The notes: a model not told the origin generated them from the letters alone. Shown: positions 23,454 to 36,531, counted from the first letter of the stretch. The stretch is DNA of 64,000 nt from Tachypleus tridentatus (GCF_004210375.1 NC_134829.1:29156034-29220033); one strand, 5' to 3'. Program-made: numbers and translations.

Positions 23454-26165
23454 ACACAAAGAAACAATAAATATATTTATTTCTGCTTAAAACGTCTGCA
23501 ACTATTAAACTCCGTGTGAAATACATGGTTTACAAAAACACCAATGACAAAAATGAAGATTAAACAGTGTAAAATGTATGTTTGAACCTCTGTATAATAA
23601 AGACCAAAACAGATTACACGCCCGCAACGTCTTAAGTCACAATAGGATAAAAGTCAGTAATGTGCGCGGTAAAATAGTTTAGGGTATAGAAATTTGTTGT
23701 TAGGCTTGGAAGGTATATAAATTTGAAATGAACCGTGCGCACGTGGCCTTAAGTATAGTACTGCAAAATTAAATCAGTGCTATTTTCAGTTAACACAAAA
23801 GTATTAATTATTATGTTAGAAAATTCCAAATCAGATATGCACTGGTTCAGTGCTTATTCCGGGTTTCCCTGATAACTCTGATGAATTAAAAATCTTGTAG
23901 CACTTTTCTCGAGGGAACAGAAGTGCTAAAATCTTGACAGAAGAAATTTAACCAACATCGAAGTGTTATTAGTGTTGAAGCAACTGATTTTATCTTTGAT
24001 CTCCTTCAAAAGGTGTTTTTAATGAAGAAAAACACAGAAAACTGCATTTTATAGCACATTTGCGTTAGAAAACTTCAAATACAACAACGTGAAAACTGTC
24101 GGTTACAAAGATTTGAATCTCGATTTTTCTAATATAGTTTTAGTATTTCCTGTTAATCTCATTTATACTTGCTACACTAGTTCCACAGAAGAAAAGAAAA
24201 CAACATACATCAAATGAGCTTTATAACTGAACTGAGACAGCAATGTTCTCCAGTGGTCTCTTTCAAATCTTTAATCACTTATGCTAAGTCGTTGGACTTA
24301 TAACACCTGTCTTCACCATTTCAAGTTTTAGTTTTGTTACCAGCTGTGGTTTTTGGAGACCCAGCAGCTGAAGAATCATCTGCCTGATATATTAGATTAA
24401 ATGTTCAAATTGTTTATAGTTCTTTCTATAAAAAACACACCAAATAAACAAAAACAACTCATTTTATCTGACACCATACCAAAATCACGAAACGTAGCAT
24501 AGCGGAAATCATGTATTTGACCACCTGGAAGAAAAAGAAAACACTTCATCCCATCGTTCTAATACTTTTTGACAGTATGATCGCTATTGAAACATCGGAT
24601 AATACATGAACGGAGTATTTATGAGAATCTGCGTCATTTATGTGCGAAAGAGTGTTGTGTATTCTAGCCACCTCTTGGAAATATATTGTAAAGTTTAAAT
24701 AACAACATATCCACATGACAAAGTGATACCACTATTACTGTGTAACTTACGACCAAGCTAAGTAAGTGAACATTACACACGTTTTACAGTCACGAGGTTA
24801 AATACACTATCTTGCAGATGACAAAAAACACAATTATTGCTCCACCATACTGTTAGTTCTATCAACACCTATATCCATCATTCTCAACAGTGATAATTTA
24901 ATTTGTGCTTAATCAGTCTACACAGTAGTTTTAGTGCTTATTTCTGCATAATTACCACCAATTTTTAAACGTTTTTTCAAACATATTTTGGATGTTCGTT
25001 TTGAATGAGTTGAAATAACCCTTAGTGAGAGCAAAGCACTTCTATGCAGTTTTATCTGTGGACGTGTTAATAAACAATCCGATTTTACCGATTTGAGTAT
25101 CAGGGAATAACAGCCGTGTAACTTTGCAGCAAATACACATTTTGTTAGGCCTATACACTAAGTTCGACAAATGTTCTTATTTTGCAAAGAAATTGCATTA
25201 TTGTGCAGATTCCCTTATGTGTTCAGCTACATGTTGCAAATAAACTAAGAACACACAACAGTTCATTATTTTAACAACTCTATTATTTTTAATCAACAGT
25301 TTTAACACAAAATCATCACATCAAAGAAGTTATAATACGACTACGTAATACTTAATAAATCATTAGCAGTATCATTATTTTGTAGAAGATTTTATAGTTA
25401 TAATATTTCTAAATATCGCAGTACTAATAGTTTAGTGATCACACAGTAAAACTGTAGAAAATACATCTATAATGATACAATTAGATTGATATAATTTTAT
25501 CAATGAATTTGAATTGTTTTTGAGAAATGGCAATTCATTAGTGAGAAAGAAACGGCTCTTAATAAATTTATATTAATTTAACGAGCGTCTTTGTTTGTTT
25601 TCTTCTATATTTTATACTTTTAGATAATAAAAGAACTGTACGTAGGCCTAAAAATTATAAAGTAGATGTTAACCCATTCGTGTCCTCATTGGCTAATCGT
25701 TAAGTATTAGCGCATAACATTTAAAATTCGCGGTTTGAGAACCATAGTGGGTAGAACAACGATAGATCATTGTGTCATTTCATTCTTAATAACAAATATA
25801 AACTAATTAGAATTTAAGGAAGTGGGCTTAAGCCTAAGCTAGTTTAACCAAGTGACTGACAAAAGATGGATACTCATCTTATAACCTAAACACTTTTATA
25901 TTTGTTTTTCTTTTTTGCTGTCAATTTTCGCAATACTTTTGAATATATTGTTTTGGTATTTTAAAATTATCTAAGTATTATTATAAAATAATGCATGATA
26001 TTAGTAAAGTCGATAAAAGTTACAGTTGTTATAGTGTGAATGCCTTTTCTAAACTGGCGAAAGAGAATTAGTTAGATTCATGTTTTGTCAGCTCAGAAAA
26101 GACATTCCTTCAATAATGAATCTTTTTGTAACAAATAATATATATCGTTACTATGTTGTTGCATC
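23454..26165. other. AT-rich DNA, nothing recognised
   Basis: About 2.7 kb without gene, SINE or tandem repeat that I can support. Confidence 0.5.
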
Positions 26166-26240
26166 CTAACCGGCCTGATGAACACTATATTGAGCAAAAC
26201 GTATCTTCGTCGATAGATATGATGGACATAGTATGGTTGA
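26166..26240 (+). other. Degenerate hammerhead-like motif
   Basis: CCTGATGA at 26,174-26,181 is followed after 14 nt by AAAACGTATC (26,196-26,205). This is the box spacing of the motifs at 22,950 and 53,990. Stem II is not convincingly paired and the second box lacks the G. It may be a relic of a Penelope-type terminal repeat. Confidence 0.3.
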
Positions 26241-26789
26241 AATACGCTCTTATTCTTCTTGAGAAATCCTGAGGGACTGAATAAGGAGTGTTAGGGTTAG
26301 AAATGTAATAGGTCTGATATTGATATCTTATGACAAGTATAATTAATTATAAAAGCCACAAAACAACGATTAACATATAAACGTTGTTAATGCTTCTACA
26401 TCATTAAGTGTTACAAAATTTATAAAGTGAAACAATCCACACACACAACATGAATATCGCACACAGGTTTAAATACCTTACAAGACAAGTATCGGCCTTA
26501 GCCTTAGGACGAGATGAGGGGACAAGATAGCCTGTTCGTGTTATATACATGTTTGTGTATATGCGAACGTGTTGAGAGTAATAACGTAAAATATTTACAT
26601 TCTGGAATATACTTGAAAACTTACCAGTATCCTTTGAGGAGCACTAACTACCTTCTTTGAAAGTTGATAGGTTTCTAATAATACCAAACACCCTTTACTT
26701 AACAACAAAAATACTCAGTTTAGAGCTAAATGTGATTTATTCATTAATTTTTTTATTTACAGACGAACATTCATAAATGGCCCTCCTCA

Positions 26790-26900
26790 TGTTCAAGCAG
26801 GCTTACGACTCTAAAATTCGGGCTTCGATACCTGTGTTGTGCAGAACACTGATAATTCATCGTATAGCTTTGCGTTTAACAACGACCAAGACAAGCAGTT
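26790..26900 (+). repeat. SINE-B-like fragment
   Basis: AGGCTTACGACTCTAAAATTCGGG then CTTCGATACCTGTG and TATAGCTTTGCG follow the SINE-B order of tRNA-like head, B box and TAGCTTTGTG body. Confidence 0.5.
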
Positions 26901-27190
26901 ACGAATCACGTAGTGTTTATACACATCTGAACACTAATTACAAATTTTTTAATAACTATTTAACTTAAGTCGTATTTTTATTTCTCCTGAAAACTATAAT
27001 CTGAGACTTAAACGAATTTTAATATAACATATTTTAATATTAATTAACAATTGTTTTTATCTGTTTGCAGAGATTTAAAAAAAAAATGAACGCAGTGGGT
27101 TTTAAATAATCGATTACTCTTGCTTGTCACCACAGTTTGTGTTTGTTTGTAAAATGTAAATGACTCAATGATAAGCCTTATTTTTGTCTG
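26901..27190. other. AT-rich stretch, nothing recognised
   Basis: No coding or repeat signal seen. Confidence 0.5.
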
Positions 27191-27202
27191 CAAAAGGTTT
27201 AG

Positions 27203-27454
27203 TTTGTTTTGAATTTCGGGCAAACTACACAAGAGCTATCTGCGCTGGCCGTCTCTAATTTAGCAGTGTGAGTCTACGTGAAAGGCAGCTAGTCATCACC
27301 ACCCACCGCCAACTCTTGGGCTACTATTTTTACCAACGAACAGTGGGATTGACCGTCACATCATAACACCCCAACAGCTGAAAGGTCGAACATGTTTGGT
27401 GTGACCTTCAGTTTACAAGTCGAGTACCTTAACCACCTGGCCATGCCGGGCCCT
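27203..27454 (-). repeat. SINE-A (reverse) with 12-bp target duplication
   Basis: Reverse SINE-A, head GGGCCCGGCATGGCCAGGTG at 27,454, flanked by CAAAAGGTTTAG at 27,191-27,202 and 27,455-27,466. A clean retroposed insertion. Confidence 0.92.
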
Positions 27455-27466
27455 CAAAAGGTTTAG

Positions 27467-27745
27467 AAGTATAAGTCTACCATACAGGTTATACCTTCTT
27501 TTTTTGTAGATTTTGTGATATACATTTGAAGGCAAAGATTATTGTTTCCTAATTTAATGGACTTATTCAATTAACAAGTTTTGTTAGTAGATTTACAGTA
27601 CATGGGTAAAATTTGTATACGTATGTAAGTTTGTTCACTAAATAGTAATCGTAAAAGGCCTTTGTCTAAGTCTTACCGCATTAAAGGAAATTATCAGTAG
27701 GCTTATGTTTTTAAAGGTTATAATAGTTTTGATTAAAGTTATGGC
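27467..27745. other. AT-rich stretch, nothing recognised
   Basis: No coding or repeat signal seen. Confidence 0.5.
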
Positions 27746-28075
27746 ACAATGGGCTACATGTTCTCTGTTCACCAGGTGTATCGAAACCCGGATTTAAGTG
27801 TTGTACGTCCGCAGACTTAGCGCTGTGCTACTGGAGGGGTGGGTTTGTTTGTTTTGAATTTCGCGCAAAGTTACTTGAGAGCTATCTGCGCTAACCGTCC
27901 CTAATTTAGCAGTGTAAGACTAGAGGGAAGGCAGCTAGTCATCACCACCCACCGCCAACTCTTGGGCTACTCTTTTACCAACAAATAGTGGGATTGACTG
28001 TCACATTATACAGCCCCCACGGCTGAAAGGGCGAGCATGTTTGGTGCGACCGGGTGGAGGGGTGGGGCGGAGGAT
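27746..28075 (-). repeat. SINE-B (reverse) interrupted by SINE-A
   Basis: The minus strand reads as SINE-B: head near 27,840, GTTTCGATACACCTGGTGAA, then tail. Its 5' head is split by the SINE-A at 27,844-28,054. Confidence 0.65.
27844..28054 (-). repeat. SINE-A (reverse), head-truncated, nested in SINE-B
   Basis: Starts inside the tRNA-like head (CCGGTCGCACCAAACATGCT on the minus strand) and has a complete body and tail. Flanked by TGGAGGGGTGGG at 27,832-27,843 and 28,055-28,066, so it inserted into an existing SINE-B by 5'-truncated retroposition. Confidence 0.88.
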
Positions 28076-29826
28076 ATAATCGGCTGGCTTATATTTTTGA
28101 AGAATGTTATCGTTAGGCTTAAGTCTACTTGCAACAGTTGATAATTTTAGTAATACAAAATTTATCTGTATATAAGTAACTCCACAAAATAAGGTCAGTT
28201 AACGTAAATAAACTATTTTTGACCAGATAACGAATGACAGATCAAAATCTATTTATGTAAAAGTGAGTAATCTCTAGTGTTTCTGTTCACTGTGAAAAAT
28301 CTGAGTTAGCGTTAACCTTCTCCATATTGTTACAATTTACGATCAGTTAAGCTTACATTATACGGTTTCATTATAATGTTGAAATGTTGACCTAATATTT
28401 CTGACAAAAAACACACTAGACAGCATATTTTTTTTCTCAAATATCTCGTAATTCTCTCCATTACAGATTTCAGATCAAGAGTTGGCGTAAAATTAGTTTT
28501 TAATTTTTATCTTTCGTCTTTCACACAGTAAGTCACTATCTAATAGGTCTTTCTATCAGTATTGGATTTACGTAGTTTGACTGGACGATTAGAGATTCAA
28601 ATAGAAGAAAAATTATATTTTAAATGCTATTTTGACACACAACTGGTATGGAATCCGTAATAAACAAGCTCAGGGAAATTGTGAAACAAATATCCTACAG
28701 CGGAGCATTGTCTTCATCTTTTTATTAAACCTTTTACTTACTAATGTTTTGGCAGTTTTAATGGTTTAATTTGTCAAAATTTGCTATTCTAATATTACTA
28801 TTATTGACTTTAAAGAAAACATTCGAGTTTTTAACAGATCGGAAAAGTTTTCATGTTGATTTAAGAAACGACTTCATAATTTGCATGTTTAAACATAATA
28901 AATAACAGGACAAAATTTTTGATAATAATTTCGGTTTGATTAGAAACATACGTAATGTGGACTTCAAAACATAATTAAAGAATAAATTGTTATTATCAGT
29001 GAATTTATTTGTTTCTTTATGAAGTCCATAAAGAAACACTGATATAGTAGGTACAGAAGCGAAATACATCTACGCCTATGTACAAGAATATCTAAATTCG
29101 TACATGATGGCCATCAGAAACATAACATCTTGTTGGATGTCAAGGTCTTATCTAAATATTATAATATGCTAGAACGAGAGATTATAGAATCTATTTTAAT
29201 CTGGAAATTAAGCCTGAAAATAAACAAATATGAAAGCTAGCTTCTAGCTCAGAGATATTGACCGTAATATTAAGACTGTAATTTTGCAAAATCTCTATAC
29301 ACTTTAACAATGAATAATACATCTATAGAAGCATTTTGACACTTTAATGTGTATGTATTTATATAATAAAATAGAAGAATACACAGGTATAGATTCAAGT
29401 GTAAAGTATATCGTATAAGTGACGTATTTTCTTCTAAATCCTATGTTTTTAACAGTTCACTTGTTGATTTATATACAAAAACATCGAAAGCCAGCACATA
29501 CGTCATTTCTCTATCTTTTCTATCGTTTGTAAGAACTTATTACAAACTAGATCCTAATTTAGGACAGCAACTAGCTTACATTCAAGGCCAAATCACAGCA
29601 GCAGGTGTTTATAGCTCACATTTCTAGCGTGTGAATGTTAATGAACTAACAACAAACATCTATTAAATCTATAAAGTAACAAATATATATTAATTAGTAC
29701 TCAAATTATTATTTCAATTATTCTTAACGTATCGAGTGTCTATACGGAGAAAAAACCTACAAACTATGCTTTTTGTAATTAAATGAAAATATAGCCTAAA
29801 GGTACTTTGTGAGCTTTATGACTTAC
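28076..29826. other. AT-rich DNA, nothing recognised
   Basis: No supported features. Confidence 0.5.
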
Positions 29827-29868
29827 CCAGATTTCATTCGCCCAGGATCCTGGGCAGTTGTTCTTCAT
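29827..29868 (-). CDS. Candidate short first coding exon (weak)
   Basis: On the minus strand a TATATAAG (29,904-29,897) lies about 29 bp before an ATG in a reasonable context (GGAGGAGCATGA). The ATG opens 14 codons (MKNNCPGSWANEIW) and ends exactly at a strong donor, CTGG then GTAAGT (29,826-29,821). Local GC content is raised. No known family is recognised and no downstream exon was found. It could be chance. The implied 5' leader would be only a few bases. Confidence 0.2.
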
Positions 29869-29896
29869 GCTCCTCCCCTCCTTGTCGGCCGGTCTG

Positions 29897-29904
29897 CTTA
29901 TATA
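29897..29904 (-). promoter_or_regulatory. TATA-box-like site for the candidate exon
   Basis: TATATAAG on the minus strand, just outside a short GC-rich patch. Suggestive only. Confidence 0.2.
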
Positions 29905-31197
29905 CATAATTTATTTATCGTTGTTCAGTATATCTGATTCATATAGATTCAATAATTATATTTGTCGTGAAAAATTAGTATTAGGCCCATTATATATTTA
30001 AATACTAAGTTCTTTACCTAGTTGAGAAAGAGATCCTAGACTGAGAGAAACACTGTTGCTCAGATACTATTATACACTATTCGAGTTCCTGAAAATCTCA
30101 GAAAATAGGTAAAGAATGTAGAGTTTAAGAATAAGATGGTCCTTATAACAAGTATGTAACTAGAATCATGTATCGTCATATTGTAAAAAGGCGTTCACAT
30201 CATATAAATTCAACAATGTTTGATATATTATTTAATACGACCCAAACTTTTTAGACACGTGTGCCAATCTTCGAATAACTGAAGACGGCGTTTCAACTTA
30301 GTCTCAATAGTTCCTGAATAAGTTATAGTGACGAAGTATTCAGCTAATAAAAATACGTTCTGAAGATACAGGTCTGTTTTGTTTATATTGAAATATGTTA
30401 TTTTGTGAAGCTAGTATTCACATATCTTAATAATAATAAAGTTATTGCTTACGTAATCATGGAACTGATTTAAGCTCGTTACTAAACTTTGTTCAATTTA
30501 ATAAAAGCGATTAAATTCATTGAATTGCCGTATTGAACACGCGCTGTTTAATATACATGTAATCAATCACCACGTGTTGTTTCTTTAAAGAAACACGCAT
30601 CATGTATCCATCAACAGTAAACTGATCCAAGGCTTCATATCGTTGCGAATATTTTATTTCGTATCTAAAAATACATTTACGAGATTAAATAAATTTAGAA
30701 ATCATGATAAACATATCGGAGTTTTAAATTATCTATAATTTATTTTCTATAAAACGCTTGTTTCATAACTGTAGATGCTTGATTAGTTGTTTTTAATTCA
30801 GCATGAAGCTACAAATTGAGATTTTTGTGCTCTACCCACCACGGTATCGAAGGCCGGTTTCTAGAGATTTAAGTCCAACTGGGAGCCAAGACGTTAGAAA
30901 CGTGAATGTAATAAGTTACATGTGGATATGTTTCTGAAGCTTCATTGTATGTTATTATTTGATAGATAAAAGCTCAATGGCGTAACAGAAATGTTTACAT
31001 TGTGTTTTAGAATCATTTGCAAATTTTATTTTTGTTTACGCATCAAATTATTATTTTATTAATTTTACAATTTATATTTAACAATTTCAACCAAGGTGTT
31101 TCTGTTTGTATCATTCATGAAAGTCAGTAATTTTTGTTTTATTAAAAATTGATGTATTTTGATATGCTTTTGATAGTGCTATTTCACGAGTACATTT
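29905..31197. other. AT-rich DNA with one SINE-B scrap
   Basis: A reverse SINE-B-like fragment is likely at about 30,826-30,892 (TGCTCTACCCACCACGGTAT and CCGGTTTCTAG). The rest shows nothing. Confidence 0.4.
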
Positions 31198-31473
31198 GCC
31201 CGGCATGGCCAGGTGGGTTAAGGCGTTCGACTCATAATCTGAGGGTCGCGGGTTCGAGTCCCCGTCGCACCAAACAAGCTCGCCTTTTCAGCCGTGGGGG
31301 CATTATATTGTGACTGTCAATCCCACTATTCGTTGGTAGAAAAGTAGTCCAAGAGTTGGCGATGGGTGACGATAACTAGCTGCCTTCCGTCTATTCTTAC
31401 ACTGCTAAATTAGGAACGGCTAGCGCAGATAGCCTTCGTGTAGCTTTGTGCGAAATTCCAAAACAAACAAACA
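31198..31473 (+). repeat. SINE-A (forward), near-consensus
   Basis: One of the best-preserved copies: GCCCGGCATGGCCAGGTGGG head, anticodon loop CTCATAA, B box GGGTTCGAGTCCC, full body, AAAACAAACAAAC tail. ATTTCACGAGT at 31,181-31,191 and 31,474-31,484 is the target duplication, with a short filler before the head. Confidence 0.92.
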
Positions 31474-31484
31474 ATTTCACGAGT

Positions 31485-33487
31485 GACACTTCCGAAGCAA
31501 CTTGAGGAAATTCATTGAAGGGAACATTAGTTTGACTAGATTATCTAAATTCTTACTTCAAGAAGCCATCAGCTATAGTGCCAGCTCGAGTGACCAGTAG
31601 AGTGGTCATTGACAAAATTTTTATTTCGTTAACTGTTATAGTTGTTGGTTCAGGTTTGTGTATCACCCTAACGAAATGGTCACTTTATGTACACGGCAAA
31701 TGGCCATCGGAAAACTATTCAATTCAAATAAATGACTACTTTTATGTCACTATTCAACATCGGAAGTCCCAACAGATTCCTGTTTCCTGTTGTGGGAAAT
31801 TCTGTAGATAACAGTATCCAAGAGAGACATCTGGTCTTGTCTGGCTGTCTTCTCGTCGTTTATTCCACAATCTCGTTTTATTTTATTTTTCGAATTAGCT
31901 GACAGAGATATAAAAACACTCTAAAGTGTGTTTATAAGGACCGACTAGAAGAAATGTTAGCATTTTAAATTTCACTTGAACTACAGAACCTTAATAAAGC
32001 TCACGTCGTTGAAATAATATTCCAAAAAGGCAACAGTAAAACAACACATACATTTAAAGTTCGATTCGCCCCTTCCCCCTCACGATGTCCCATTTCCTAT
32101 GTTTTCGTTAAAAACAAAACGAAAAGAGAAAGAACATAGATTATCAAACTTTTGCTTCTGTGTTTATCCTGTTTCATATCCCTCCCTCCAAATCAGTTTC
32201 TCAACGACAAGTTTGAGGGCTAACACTTTTAAAAACCTGTTTTCGATACCTGTCGTAGGCAAAACGCATAAACACCACTGTAGACTTTTGCTTAAAGACA
32301 AACAAACAAATCTATATTTTTTAAATCTTCATACAAATTACACAACAGATAAAATATGAACAACCAAACTCCCTTAATTAAAAGAACCCGCGATGCTTAT
32401 TTCTGTCGAAATGCTTTGGATATGATGTCGCGAAACTGTTTTAAACGTAAAGTGAGGACACCATAATTAGTTTTAAGAATAATTCAGTTGTATTGCGAAT
32501 TGATATAAAATATTATTTTACCTCCGACTCCATTCAAAACAGTCAACTTGTAGTCAATTATTTTACTTCCGACTCCATTCAAAACAGTCAACTTCTTGAC
32601 GTTTAGAGCTTCTATAAGTCGAATTCACTCTAATCAGATAACTTTAAAAATATAAAAAATTAAGTACAAAGACTAAAAATGAGCGAGTTTTCGAATTTGA
32701 TAAAAATGCACCTGATTGAACATTTATCGGCAAATCATTACATTTTGGAATAAAATAATGTGACATTAAAAAGTCTCCCCTTCTCTGCATAATCGACCAT
32801 AATATAGATTTCCAATCATTTTTTCCTTCTATATTAACGCCATCATTCTCGAACCCGAAATTCTATTCTTGTCGTTTCTGACAAACTGTGGACCAATGTC
32901 TGACGTCGTTTCTACAAATAAGAGTGCCACTAAGGTTACGAAAAAAAAGTTCACACGATTTATTTTAATCTCGTTAACTTTAAGCATTTTTCAACTTTTC
33001 AATAATAACTGTTTTCAACAACACATTCAAGTAAACTTTCATTAACGTATTTCACCAGTGTGAAATTACACAATACGATGTAATTAATGGACTCCAATGG
33101 TTGTAAAAGAGAGATATAATTTGAGGGATAAAATATACAGGAGTTATTTCTGTATAAATTATTAAACTACGAAGCATATGGACTTCTGTTATTCTATGTC
33201 TATTTGAAACGTTCCTCAAATAAAAATGAAATATTAAAAACAAATCAAAGCTGGAAGACTTCTGTCTGAATCGAAAGGATTTATAATAATGTATTTCGAA
33301 AAGCTTATGTATTCTTGGCTTGTTAATGACTCTATGATCCAACTCTAAAACTTCTAACTAACATACAGGTGACACAATTGTGTTACAGAATAAAACGTGT
33401 TTTGTGAAGTAAATAACACCTTGCTCGGCATTTTGGGTAGAAAACACTTATGTTATGTTAAAGTAAATATCGTATTTAGTGAATATT
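31485..33487. other. Intergenic or intronic DNA with small repeats
   Basis: Holds a likely SINE-B fragment at about 32,205-32,312 (GAGGGCTAACACTTTTAAAA, TTTCGATACCTG) and a two-copy 45-bp tandem repeat at 32,513-32,600 (CCGACTCCATTCAAAACAGT). It also contains the first member of a dispersed pair (33,068-33,165). No gene seen. Confidence 0.45.
33068..33165 (+). repeat. Dispersed repeat pair, copy 1
   Basis: GATGTAATTAATGGACTCCA ... AAAGAGAGATATAATTTGAG ... ATACAGGAGTT recurs at 34,446-34,535 with the same order and spacing and scattered differences. Family not recognised. Confidence 0.7.
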
Positions 33488-33742
33488 TTGTTTGTTTGTT
33501 TTTGAATTTAACGTAAAGCTACACGAGGGCTATCTGTGCTAGCTGTCCCTAACTTAGCAGTGTAAAACTGGAGGGAAGGCGGCTGGTCATCACCACCCAC
33601 CGCCAACTTTTTTACCAATGAATAGTGGGATTAACCGTAACATTATAACGCCTCCACGGCTGAAAGGGCGAGAATGTTTGATGCGAGGGGGATTCGAACC
33701 CGTAACCCTCAGATTACGTGTCGAGCACCTTAACCCCCTTAG
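33488..33742 (-). repeat. SINE-A (reverse)
   Basis: Diverged full-length copy with a short body loss (the CTTGGGCTACT part) near 33,608. Head at 33,742 is decayed. Confidence 0.85.
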
Positions 33743-36261
33743 CAGTTTGTTTACAGTGGCAGGCCTTAGATTAATACTACTATTACATTAAATAATTGTA
33801 GTAATATTTAAGAAAGACATACAATATTGTAAAGTTATACGTGGAATGTTTCTGTTTTTACTTTTTTTTCTTTCTTTTTTACTATAATGATGATTTATTG
33901 TGTATTGTTAAGGGAATATGTGTGTAATAATCGCAACCTTAAGAACGCATAACATTTCATTTCTATATATGTATGACTTATCTGTTAATCGTTTCTATGG
34001 AAGCAAGAGACGGGTCATTTTATCTTTTATATACATTCTTAAACTTGCACTTCGTTCCATGAAATGGCTTACCAAGGGTGCCTCAAGAACTGTAGTCCAA
34101 TGTTAGAGATTTGATAGTGACAAATCTTTATTGCAAAAGACAGATACATATTTCAACTCTAAATTTCGAAAGCAGGCGCACCCATATGTTTTTCTGAAAC
34201 ATTTTTTCTGAGCTGTTTGTGCTCCATAGTACTTGTCGGTCCGTGACGTTGTTCCTAATAACACGAATTACTTATGAGATTTAAACAAAGCTGATATTAA
34301 TATTGTATATATCATTATATAATTACTGCTGGATTTTCCTTTAAACTTTACAGAGAAAATTACTAATTTCACCAACTGTGATTGGATGGGGCAATTCTTT
34401 ATACCGAGCTTCATAACAGACAAAATTATAAACTTACACATTGTGATGTAATTCGCGGACTCCAACACTTGTGAAAGAGAGATATAATTTGAGTATTAAA
34501 TATATACAGGAGTTGTTACTGAATATATATTAAATCAGCCCTCTGAGCCTAATATATGTGTAAAGCCTTTTTCTAATGAAACCTAAGATTTTAAATTCAT
34601 TATCACATTCGATAAGCCTGTTCGACCAATGGAGTCATTTCTAAGTGTCAACCTCCTTCTGCCTCTTCCCGCGGGACTGTAATGACAAATGTTAGGTTTA
34701 GTTAAATCGATCCAATATAAAATAGCAGCATATTTCATATAATAAATTAAGAACCTTATTTATTTCTGTTAACGTTATTTCTCCGCTTAAACTCTCGAGT
34801 GTTTTACATTCAACTTTTTAACATTTCACATTTACGTCGCTATTTGTCAAGTAAGTATAGCAATCAGTGTTTAAAATTTGATTTTGGTCCTTTAAGTTCA
34901 TTTTAAGATTATAATATGCTAAGGTACACGTAAACGTCATTTCCTTACACACTGGCATATTACTATTCATTTTCTGTAGGTTTGTTGTTATAATATGATT
35001 TTTCGCTTCCTTAACCGGTTTTTGTGTCCAGTTAGGCCTAACTGAGATCAAAGGTTTAAAATTTTAAAAAATGCACGTTTCACTTTTTATGTGACAAAGT
35101 AGTAGTTATAAAGTACAAGAGTGATGATTATAAGTTTCAACTAAACTATATGTTACATGAATTCAAACAACTGCTGTCACCTATATAGTAGCTAATGGAA
35201 CAGAATTGGTTATCTGAGCAATAATTTGCTTTATCTTTGCATCGTTTGCCATATATTTTTGTTTTTAACACGATATATATATCTGCCCTAGAACACTGTT
35301 AAGGATACTGTAGATTATAAATCATGATATTATATTTGTACTTAGGAGGTATTTTGCCTCTGGTCATATTCTTTTCACTAGTTTGGTGTTAAAAATCCTA
35401 AGTTAATTAATTTTCCCTTTCTTGTTTGTTTCAATCCTTTTCTCACGAGCTTATGTGACTGTTCACCTTTGTTTGACAATTTGCAGTCTGGACTACTTTG
35501 TTTATTATTTTCCTGATTCTTTTTGTTATAGCATTTGATATTTTTTTGTTGTTTCCTTGACTATACCTTACAGTTTTACCCTTCTTTTATAAGCTAATTG
35601 GTCCTCCTTCATCCATACACACACACACATACGGTAAAAGCTGTGCAACAATACACAATGACCCAACTCTTTGTAAAGGTTTTTTTCATCAAGATCGCTT
35701 ACTATAAAAACTACTTTGTTAGAATGTAAACTTTCCCCTAGGCTGACGTCGTTCTACTAATGATGAGAAGTTATGGTCAATAACTACGCTGTCCCTGTGT
35801 CACAGCGGGATTGAACGAATTGGGAAAAGGTACCGTCATTATGAGTAGAAACTTCTTACTTCTCGACCTAAAAGCATGGACGGGAATTTTTCTATAGAGA
35901 GGTTTTTATGTTCCAAAGAACAGCCCAGAACACAATATAAACATTACGTCGAGCTTTTAGTTGCATGATGTTCTTTCTCACGCTCTTATGTAACATGTCA
36001 AATAATTTCTTCCACACGTAATGATACTTGCTTTTATTACGGCGTTCACACACTTTGCGGGTAGGTGAAAAATTAGGCGTTTTTCCCTGTATTATTACCA
36101 AAGAAATGGCTTTTGAATGTTTTTTAAAGATAGGATTACAATTCTGGATCAACTTTACAGGTACTGACAAGTTGAATAAGGGCTAAAGTCATTGTCTTGA
36201 AACAAGTATTTATAGTAACTTGCTACGTGTACTATACCTCAATCCTAAATATATTAAAAAA
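33743..36261. other. AT-rich DNA, no gene supported
   Basis: Contains the second copy of the dispersed pair (34,437-34,535). The 92-codon minus-strand open frame at 35,892-36,170 has no recognisable domain and is not called. Otherwise empty. Confidence 0.5.
34437..34535 (+). repeat. Dispersed repeat pair, copy 2
   Basis: Matches 33,068-33,165 about 1.37 kb upstream, same orientation. Confidence 0.7.
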
Positions 36262-36531
36262 TGTTAAACTATAACCAATGTCCAGACATTCCGTAAGGAT
36301 TTATTTTGTAAACAATAGCCGATGCCCAGACACTCCGTGAAGATTTAATTTGTAAACAATAACCGATGTCCAGACACTCCGTGAGAATTTAATTTGTAAA
36401 CAATGACCAATGTCCAGACTCTCCATGAGTATTTAATTTGTAAACAATAACCAATGTCCAGATACTCCGTGAGGATTTAATTTGTAAACAATAACTGATG
36501 TCCAGACACTCCGTGGGGATTTAATTTGTTA
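36262..36531 (+). repeat. 44-bp minisatellite, about six copies
   Basis: Unit contains GTAAACAATAACCGATGTCC and AGACACTCCGTGAGGATTTA. Starts near 36,264, 36,308, 36,352, 36,396, 36,440 and 36,484. The first copy is most diverged. 44 is not a multiple of three, so it is not coding. Confidence 0.9.

Noticed and set aside
36262-36531. CRISPR-like array reading of the 44-bp repeats
   Set aside because: There are no spacers of separate sequence. Units abut and vary as a minisatellite, in a eukaryotic context.
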